A stretch of DNA of 64,000 nucleotides from Otatea glauca. Its lineage: Eukaryota; Streptophyta; Magnoliopsida; Poales; Poaceae. The translations under genes and the position numbers were made by a program. Location: the NCBI GenBank assembly GCA_036346275.1, contig CM070727.1, forward strand, positions 3,773,760-3,837,759, written 5' to 3'. This document shows, piece after piece, positions 56,777-64,000 of the stretch (position 1 is its first letter; each line of letters begins with the position of its first letter). The notes beneath the pieces were generated by a model. It ran no database searches and was not told the DNA's origin. It worked only from the letters and a program-made list of their open reading frames with translations.

Positions 56777-59700
56777 TGTAACATCCCAAAATTTGTATTT
56801 AATATTATTTAATTGTTATTAGTGTGATTTGTGATTTTTCTGAATTTATTTGAAATTTTTTGGATTTATGTGAATTTATTTTAAATTGAGTATATTGGCC
56901 CTTTGAAGAAAAATAATTAAATGTATACAAAGTAAAAAATAAAGTTTTGCCAAAAATATTTTATTTGAGCCCAAAATGTCTTAAAGTATTTTTGAGAATT
57001 TTCTTGAATTTTTCTTGGTATTTTTGCTGCCTAAAACCAATTAAATTAATTCCTAGAATTATTTTAAAAAGAAAAATCTGGGAAATCGATAACAGTGTTG
57101 GGCCGAAACCCAACACTGTGCGCGTTCGTCCGGCCCGACTTAGCCCATTTCTAGAAGCTTGATCAAGGACCGTTGGATCTTCATCCAGTGGTCAGAACCT
57201 CGGCCGAAACCCTGGCGATCCTCAAGCGTCCATCTCGTGTACATTCAAGATTTCGCCGTGTCAGCATATCGTGTCCGCCCGTTGTGACACGTGGACGGTG
57301 GGAAGGAGTTCTAGTCTAAGCCGCCGCGGAGTCTGGAGTTCGCACGTTTCGCCGCCGTGGGAACCTTGGAGTCCGTGTAGGACTCGCATCCCAACGCTAT
57401 AAATACCACGACTGCTAGCCCGAGGACCCCCGTGGAACGTCGCGTCCGCTGGTCCAGGACTCGTCGCTGAAGTCGCCGTCTTCACCGCACGGGAGCTCGC
57501 CGAAGTTGGTGTTCACGCTGCCGTGGGTTTTACTCGGGATCATCGTCGTTTAGCCGTGCTTCCCACTAGAGTTCCAGATTTGTGATCCTCGTGTTGCGCC
57601 GCGGCTTTGAAGCATCTTTCCGTCGTCAGAACGCTGCCGTTTTGTCGGTTCAAGGTCATCGTCCTCACTTCTGGTGAAGAGCCGTCGCCGCCATGCCATT
57701 CTCGTTCGCGCAAGCTCGGGACCGTTGGATTAGACGCAACGTTGGTTCTTGTGGCCATCAGATCTGCCGCAGGCGGTTCTGATCTTGCCATGTGTAGGCA
57801 ATCGGAGCGCACATCGCGGTGGCGCCGCGGCCAATTAGGCGCAACCGCGTGTCGACACGGTCTCCGAAGAGCCGTGGACCGTGTCCATGGTGGACCAGAT
57901 CCGAACCGTGGACCGAGGTGATGTGTCGTCGTCTGGTTGGCCCGGTTCAGCGCTGACGTCAGCCGATGCAATAAATCAGGTTTTACAATAGAAAAATAAT
58001 TCGATTAATTAGGTATTTTTCTAATTTTCAAGTATTTATGATTTTTGAATCTTCCGAGAGCTTGTTCTCCCTCATACGAACTCCGATTGAGGTGATTCAA
58101 ATTTATAAAATTGAGATATATTTAATGGTGAATTTTATTTGATTTTTGGAGATTTATTTCTCTCTGTTTTGGTGTTCATTTGCTTTTCTCTTTCGTTTCG
58201 TGTAGACGTTGAATTGTGCGAAGCATCCGAGAAAGATCCGTCAACTCAAGACCAAGGTCCAGAGAAAGAATAAGGGCTTTTATAAGGCAAGTTGTACTTT
58301 GATCATGTTGAACCCATGTTTATAAAATTGCTATATTATTTTACCCTATTGCATATTATTTTAAGTATACAATTGTTTCAATTAAAATTGGGACTTAGCT
58401 AATCTACCAATTTGATCTATACCCTATCTTGTCATTTGTATGCCATTATCTATTGTCACGGTTTACTATAGTTGGTTGGTATTGAAATCAACATGGGAAG
58501 GTTAGAACGTCATAGTTACTTAGCCATGCCACATTATCACATGTACTTGAATCATCAATGTTTAATCTTGACTAATGGAATATAGAACAATGATATGAAC
58601 TTGTGTGTCATGTGAGATCACACAATGAGATTGAGTTGTAGTGGCGAGTCATGTCACGCAACGATGTTAAATTGTTGATGGCACGTGGTGCTTGGTAATC
58701 AACTGGGGGTGGTAATCACTTAGATTGGGGCAAGTGACAAGGGGCGAGTATGCCAAGGTGGGCTCGATGAGCAGAGGGTATGTGGAAGTCTTGCTTCGAT
58801 CATCTTAAGGACTTAACCTTGCAAGCCTTTGACCTGAGTCAATCATGCAATCACATGTCTGGCATGGGACAACCTAGCTGATTAATTTGCAATGCCTTAG
58901 CTTGGTACTATCAATGGCGGTGTGAGTTTCTGAGTTATAGAGCAACTCACATGGCGCAAGAGGGGGGCTCTGGATGTGGTTTTCAGACACACCAGTGTTG
59001 AAATCTTAGCGGGTAGCACTAAGTTAAGGCAATGCATTGTAAAGGCTTTGTCATGAGCTCTCTGCCGACACACCAAAGGAAGTGACGAATACTTATAACA
59101 GGGGTACCCCAACGGCCCGAAGTGATGGGCCGACGGCCTCAAGCACAGCTCAAGCCCAACAGGCCGCTCCTAGCCCACTACCGACCGAAGCACCTGCAAG
59201 GCCACACGAGACATCCCTTCCCGACCGATCGAGGGAAGTGTCTCCGACCAAGCAGGGCTCCCGACCTCCGTAGCAGGACGGGGTTCCCCAGCTCCGACCA
59301 AGTTGAGCTCCCGACCCCCGCAGCGGTTCGGGATCCCCTGACTCCGATCGTGCCAAGACAACCCCTGCCAAGGGCCGCGTGTCGAAGCCTCTACCACCAA
59401 TGACCACGTACTTACGAACGGGTCAATCGAAGTGACTATACAAGGGCAGGTGGCTCCTTCCCTAGAAGGTTTAATGACTGACCGAAGTCATGCTCCCAGT
59501 CCCATCAGCCGGTCACATACAGTACGAAGACACGCTCTCTCCCGAGGCAACTCCCACGTCATGCGCAACAACGTCAACACTCGTAAGGTTCACAAAGGGC
59601 AGGTACGCCGTTTCCCGGGGAAATACCTAACCGCCCTAACCAACTAAGCTACCGACCCAGCATGGGCAAGACGGGCGATGATCAGTCAGCAGAACGAAGG

Positions 59701-60791
59701 ACCGAAGCTCCTAGTGTAGGTCATCTCGTCCTCTCCCAATTCTCGATGTAACCTGCCCCTTCCTTTCGTATAAAAGGAGGCAGGAACCCCCGTAGGAGAG
59801 GCAATCGAACTCATCTCGCTAAGCCATTAGCACTCTCGCTTGTAAACTTTGTGCAGTCATCTGTACTAAAGGGAATACAACGCCACCACACGAACTGGAG
59901 TAGGGACCTTCGGCCCGAACCAGTATACATCTTGGACTTCTGAGTCTAACCATTCAGGGAGTGGAACGCGCGGCCCCTTAGACTTACAAATTTACTTGCC
60001 GGTGCTCGAAACGCCGACAGGAAGTGTGTCAATAGCTTGGCAACAAGAGACGATCATGTCGTGTGGGTAAAGTGCATAACCTCTGCAGAGTGTAAATCTA
60101 TTCGAATAGCCGTACCCGCGGTATTGACCAATGCTCGAGAATTACAATTAAGGGTTAGTTTAATTAAATGGAAAACTTGGTTGGGATGGCGGGATTGCCA
60201 TATGGAAGATTGGAACTTGACTTAGGATTGGAAACTTGGTTTACTCGAGAAATGTTGAATCTATCTATTACTGTTATTTGTTTTACAATCTTTATAATCT
60301 ATTTATTGTATTTGTTCATAAATGCTGCTTATTGCAAAATAGCCATAATAGCCTTTTTCTTTGGAATAAACCTTGCATATAGTTACATAGAATTGCATTC
60401 TGTGCACAACTTGTTGAGTGCTTTAAGTACACACCCTTGCCCACAACAACATCACCAGTTGAGAAGTTTATACCAATGCTGGAGGAGGACTCCCAGGAGG
60501 AGACGAATATTTAGGGGCGAGCCTTGTCAGTTGCCTGTGGTATACTGAGGGGTTTATCTACGTTTTCATTCCGCTGCAGTTTAATTTGTTGATTCAGCCC
60601 TATGAGGCATAGTCATGTAAGTTGACCATAAGGTCATTTAACTAGTATTATTTAATATATGATGTCTTTCATAATATTTTCGCTGTGTATGATTGTGATA
60701 TTTACCGATGTTGAGCCTGTGTGCACTAGCGTAATCCTGGACTTGTGCAGTATACACAGAGGGTCCGGATTTGCATATTCGGGTCCCGACA
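56777..60791 (-). mobile_element. Gypsy-type solo LTR nested in second CACTA
   Basis: Forward strand ends are TGTAACATCCCAAAATTTG and GGGTCCCGACA; on the minus strand it reads TGTCGGGACCC to GGGATGTTACA. The flanking 5-mers are agaac (56772-56776) and agaaa (60792-60796). The empty-site sequence can be judged from the neighbouring tandem unit (cagagaacaaatggattt), which supports agaac as the original target. It shares ctctgcagagtgtaaa and gccgtacccgcgg (about 60076-60120) with the 45.4 kb LTR in the opposite orientation. Without its own insertion it is about 3.07 kb. Confidence 0.75.
59083..60019 (+). mobile_element. Solo LTR, 937 bp, nested in another solo LTR
   Basis: Starts TGACGAATAC and ends GCCGACA, with a perfect 5-bp target duplication GGAAG (59078-59082 and 60020-60024). 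It carries an LTR promoter-like tcgtataaaaggagg (TATA at about 59768) in plus orientation, followed by sequence typical of an LTR R/U5 region (cttgtaaactttgtgcag). It has no coding capacity. This is the innermost, hence youngest, layer of the local nest. Confidence 0.88.
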
Positions 60792-60796
60792 AGAAA

Positions 60797-61050
60797 AAAT
60801 GTATCTACACAAAGCTAGATCTAGAAGCCAGCTTTATTTCCCTCTTTACCAAGCTAGATCTTAAATATAATACAAATTTGAACCAATTACTACTTTACAT
60901 CACAGAGAACAAATGGATTTACACCAAGCTAGATTTAGAAACTAGCTTCGTTTCCCTCTTTAACAAACTAGATCTTAAATATAATGCAAATTTGAAGCAA
61001 TTACTAACCTTATATGACCTAGAGCACAAGGATCTACAATTACACCTCTA
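60797..61050. repeat. ~113-bp tandem repeat, two units and part
   Basis: Units contain tacac(a/c)aagctagat(c/t)tagaa, then tttccctcttta(c/a)caa(g/a)ctagat, then aatataat(a/g)caaatttgaa. It continues the array at 56338-56776. Confidence 0.8.
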
Positions 61051-61144
61051 AATCTAGGGTCTCTTTCACCAGGTCGCCTCTCAATCGCAGCCACCTCAAA
61101 AATATCTAGAAAACCCTAAAAATACAGAGGAGGTCGAGGCTCTC

Positions 61145-61262
61145 TGTTCTTATTTTATCAGAATTGATCATCATAGATGGTTTGTAGATAAAACCGTCTG
61201 TGTTATTGCCCTCTACACGGACGGTTTTATCCACAAACCGTATGTGATGTTGCTTTCTTCCC
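61145..61262. repeat. Subterminal-type hairpin, internal copy
   Basis: The sequence from tatcagaattgatcatca through the inverted pair ggacggttttatccacaaac recurs at 62091-62190 in the same orientation. The pair of direct repeats brackets the gene-like segment at 61390-61950. Confidence 0.75.
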
Positions 61263-61389
61263 AAAGCCTTTCGTCTTTCAAGACAGACGTGTAGTGTTTC
61301 AAGTATATCGTTTAATGTTCCGAGAGAATTAAACCGTTTGTTCAAATTCCACTGTGAAGATCGTGTTCCAGGCATTTCGTTTCCACAAT

Positions 61390-61947
61390 CATGTCGTTAA
61401 TTGCACTTCCGCGATGATATATACTCGATCGATCCACAGCGATCGCGTGCTTGCCTCCGACGCCATGAGCAACTCAAAATCCAACCCCTCCTCTGTCGGC
61501 TCCGCCGCCCGGCCATGTGGGACTCCACCACTAACGTTGCCGGCTCTGCCACCGCCTTCGCCTCCACCGCCGACTAACCCTCCGCCAACGCCACCGTCTT
61601 CGCCTCCTCGACCTCCGAAGCTGCTACGCCAATGGCTGCGACGCCACGCCGACGCCATATTAATGAATCTGTCGGCCACGGCTTATGTGCTACACTGACG
61701 GTCTCCTCCGTCGGCCAGTTCGTCGCTCGCCTTGGGTAGTACCGCTCCCTCCGCCTCAAGCGTCATCGAAAAGAAGCGTCCGCCAACATCAATCTCCGAT
61801 GACGACGACGACAGCTTTGACTCATCGACGGGCTATCGTGACGGCTGGGAGTTGGTGGATGACCCAGACAGAGCCGGTTTGAGCGAGGACCCCGACGGCC
61901 GCAGTGACGATTCCGACTCTGGTGACGACGAGGACCAGATCGACTAG
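61390..61947 (+). pseudogene. Gene-like acidic fragment inside CACTA element, origin unknown
   Basis: GC-rich segment with codon-like composition in otherwise AT-rich DNA. The upstream part encodes Ser/Pro-rich pieces (MSNSKSNPSSVG at about 61465, then many prolines). The downstream frame from 61732 encodes KKRPPTSISDDDDDSFDSS, DGWELVDDPDRAG and a very acidic end with DDSDSGDDEDQID, stop at 61945-61947. The two parts are in different frames. Orientation is opposite to the CACTA genes. I do not recognise the family. It could be a captured and decayed host gene piece, or the GC-rich leader of the element with a chance frame. Confidence 0.45.
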
Positions 61948-62090
61948 GTAGTCTTTCCCATCAAGAACATCTGTAGGGAAATTTTTGTACATTGTGATGC
62001 ATGCAAGAAGCTAGTTCTTATATATATGTAATGCATGTTTCGTTTTACTGTTCTGAAACGATGCACTGACAACTGGCGCTCACCATTCAT

Positions 62091-62265
62091 TTATCAGAAT
62101 TGATCATCACAGATGGTTTGTGGATAAAATCGTCTGTGATGAGCCGACATCACAGACAATTTTAGCCACAAACCGTCTACGATGTGCCTGACCCTCTTCC
62201 CAGACGATTTTCGTAAAAGAACAGTCAGTGATGACGTGTCTAATATAACCCCTTTTGTAGTAGTG
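62091..62265. repeat. Right subterminal repeats and terminus of second CACTA
   Basis: Inverted pairs catcacagatggtttgtgg / ccacaaaccgtct and a third cagacgattttcg / agaacagtcagtgatg lead to the terminus ccccttttgtagtagtg. Fewer units remain here than at the other end. Confidence 0.8.
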
Positions 62266-62350
62266 ATATATACATAAGATAAAGAAAATAATAATACACA
62301 CATGAAAGTACTCTCTATTCTCCAAGTTTATAAAGCTTATTTTTTGAATT

Positions 62351-62583
62351 ATCCTGTCCATAAATATAGGACGTATTTTATATTTTAATGCAAAATTAGT
62401 GTAATGTTCCCTTTGTACCTCTAATAAATATCCATCTTTATTTTATATTCTTTACATACATGCATTGAGTATAATGCTTAGTGATAATAATTAGGGGTAA
62501 TCTAGTTATTTTTACTGTCTTTTTGGTATATGTGCCAACAACAAATACATCTTATAAACTTGGACGGACTTGGACGGAGGGAG
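62351..62583. mobile_element. Stowaway-like MITE
   Basis: The right end ggacggagggag followed by TA (62584-62585) is the standard Stowaway terminus. The left end is decayed (tcctgtccataaatataggacg) but keeps the expected ccataaatataggacgtatt phrase that follows the terminus in grass Stowaway elements. No coding capacity. Confidence 0.65.
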
Positions 62584-62585
62584 TA

Positions 62586-63440
62586 TATTAGTAAAAGGAA
62601 GAGAGAAGAGAAAACTCGATATATATAGGAGGTAGCATGTTCTAAGGTAGATTTGCGCTTCTACACATATAAAGTTTTCTTTTCAATTAAATCAAATTGT
62701 GCTAAATAATTTTATGGCTTTAGCGTTTCTTCTTACACCGTATTCACGGTTAATTGCTGCTAGCTATGCACATGGACCAATTTGTGTGCAGAATGCATGC
62801 ATAGAAATGGCGATCGGCACTTGACAGGCGCGCGAGCCTCCTCCCTCTCCACCTCCAAATTAAGTGATTTTTTATGTTTGTAATCGTACTTGTTAGTAGT
62901 ATTAATCTTATTGTACCGCATATTTTTCTTTCTACGTTAGATATGTTTACTTATGTATGTATGGACCTGTTGTGCTATCACATCACATGTTTGGCGTGGT
63001 GTATATGGGTCTACATGTAGCTAGCTAGCAAGTGCGAGTTGCACGTCAGGAGTCGTGGCGCTGGAAGCACTCTTAAGTCTGTTGTTGCTTATTGCGCCGA
63101 GCTTTCAGGTTGCATGGCACGCAATTAATCTAGCAGGTGCATTAGTTACCAGTTGGAATAATAGAGAGAGAACAAGAAAACAAACTGACGTTGTCGTATT
63201 GTTATTCCCGTTCGTTCCGCTCTCTGGCGAGTGCACAAGCACAACCGTGTGTGTGGGGGTGGGGGTGTGCACAAGCACAACAGTACCTACGTACAGTCCC
63301 CTTGCCGACCTGACAATTATTCGTAATTTTACAGGAACAGCACTAGTTTTGGTAATGGACTAGCTAGGGAAGGGAGAATGGAAGAACGAAGCGGTTCATT
63401 GGTTGGTGAGCAGCATCATGCGTACGTCCCGTCGCCTCCA
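62586..63440. other. Intergenic stretch before right-end promoter
   Basis: AT-rich turning mixed. A gtgtgtgggggtgggggtgt run lies near 63246, flanked by two copies of gtgcacaagcacaac. A frame beginning with GTG at 63055 is hydrophobic but has no ATG and no recognised homologue. Nothing else is supported. Confidence 0.4.
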
Positions 63441-64000
63441 TCCCTCCCTACGACGCCGCACGAGCTCCGCGTGACGGCATGCGGCCGCATTCCGCGCGCG
63501 CGCACCTCGCGGTCACACGACAGATGTGCCTAGGCGGCCTAGCTAGGTTAGCTGCCCGCCCCACTCGACCGCATGGTGGCTCGCTTCTCCCTGCCCACCG
63601 GCGGCATCCGTGCATGGCCATCACGTGCCCCCCACGCCCCTCCGGGCCCCGCGCCGCCACGCAGGCGCCCCTCCACCGCCGTAGCCTTGCCCTTTCCCGT
63701 GCCGTTCGTTACGCGTGCCAGCAGCTGCGGCTGCCCCCCACCGTTCTCCCTCGTAGCACGAGCGAAAATATCTCTGCTCCCATCTCAAACGACGCTAAAA
63801 CGGCGCGGCCGCCTCGTCGTAAACCTCTCGCAATTATCATCAAAACTTTTTGCACCGGCAGCACATGGGGCCACAAGCTTACTGCACTGCTTCAGCTTCC
63901 CCTCAAGTTGAACGCCTATAAAAGGCGCGCTCACCCCGCCCTTGCCTCTCAAGTTGAACGCAGTTCGGGTTCCCAACTCGACACAAAGCTAGTGGAACAG
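63441..64000 (+). promoter_or_regulatory. Promoter and 5' leader of a gene beyond the right edge
   Basis: A GC-rich region with a clear TATA box TATAAAA at 63917-63923 in the context gcctataaaaggcgcgctc. Transcription would be expected to start about 30 bp downstream, near 63950. A direct repeat tcaagttgaacgc brackets the TATA region (about 63903 and 63949). No start codon for a long frame is seen before the window ends, so the coding region lies to the right. Nothing identifies the gene. Confidence 0.55.

Larger units (their letters stand above)
51350..62265 (-). mobile_element. Second CACTA transposon, 10.9 kb, with nested insertions
   Basis: The left end is tACTACTGTAGAACC (first base mutated from C) and the right end reversed is CACTACTACAAAAGGGG. 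The 3-bp target duplication ATA lies on both sides (51347-51349 and 62266-62268). Subterminal repeats of the type catcacagacggttc ... gaaccgtctg occur at both ends. Genes run right to left: a TNP2 N-terminal fragment, then a second gene with Ulp1-like domain. Three solo LTRs have inserted into it or into each other. It belongs to a different subfamily from the 17.4 kb element, judged by the repeat core. Confidence 0.85.

Noticed and set aside
63055..63363. 102-codon hydrophobic frame
   Set aside because: It starts at GTG, has no ATG at that place, and its valine-rich part comes from a simple gtgtgggggtg run.
63573..63911. 112-codon frame upstream of the TATA box
   Set aside because: It ends before the TATA box and is a product of GC-rich promoter DNA. 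No known domain.
1..64000. tRNA, rRNA or microRNA genes
   Set aside because: No cloverleaf, rRNA core sequence or convincing precursor was recognised by eye. The hairpins seen belong to transposon repeat arrays.

Overview
The window is nuclear DNA of a flowering plant, almost certainly a grass (Poaceae). The evidence is one intron-containing plant Mediator gene, abundant nested transposons of types common in grasses (CACTA elements with Ulp1-like second genes, a Mutator-like element carrying plant-mobile-domain and GRF genes, long gypsy-type solo LTRs, copia elements), Stowaway-like MITEs, and a lack of bacterial-style gene packing. I cannot name the species from sequence alone.

Host genes. 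Only one complete host gene is recognisable. It is MED10 (Mediator subunit 10) on the minus strand, 7244 to 1084, in five exons that join exactly into a 190-residue protein. Its third intron is about 4.2 kb because a 2.9 kb solo LTR with a perfect 5-bp target duplication sits in it. At the extreme right, 63.4-64.0 kb, GC-rich DNA with a TATA box at 63917 looks like the promoter and leader of a plus-strand gene that begins outside the window.

Transposon layout, left to right. 7.7-14.2 kb: a 6.5 kb Mutator-like element with terminal inverted repeats of about 640 bp. It holds a transposase remnant between two 440-450 bp inverted arms, a broken plant-mobile-domain gene and a GRF zinc-finger gene. 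16.3-16.9 kb: two MITEs. 17.4-29.1 kb: an 11.7 kb CACTA element with CAT target duplications. It carries a decayed TNP2 transposase, a hairpin minisatellite organised as a roughly 199-bp five-unit higher-order repeat, and a second gene with a Ulp1-like protease domain; each gene is preceded by a copy of the same ~350-bp leader. 29.1-31.1 kb: the 3' part of a LINE, split by a 934-bp hAT element with a perfect 8-bp target duplication. 31.6-33.1 kb: copia debris. 33.9-34.7 kb: a degenerate short-period repeat. 35.2-42.2 kb: a structurally complete copia element on the minus strand (two LTRs, primer site, polypurine tract, gag, pol). 42.5-43.1 kb: a long-TIR MITE. 43.75-51.2 kb: a decayed copia element with a 5.5 kb gypsy-type solo LTR inside it. 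51.35-62.27 kb: a second CACTA element on the minus strand. It has been hit by a copia solo LTR (inside its Ulp1 domain) and by a gypsy-type solo LTR that itself contains another solo LTR, and it carries an acidic gene-like fragment of unknown origin.

How the parts relate. Each CACTA element pairs a TNP2-type transposase with a Ptta/En-Spm-type second gene, separated by subterminal-type repeats. Every transposon gene seen here has frameshifts, stops or insertions, so none looks autonomous. Nesting gives a relative order of insertion at several places. No rRNA, tRNA or CRISPR array was recognised.
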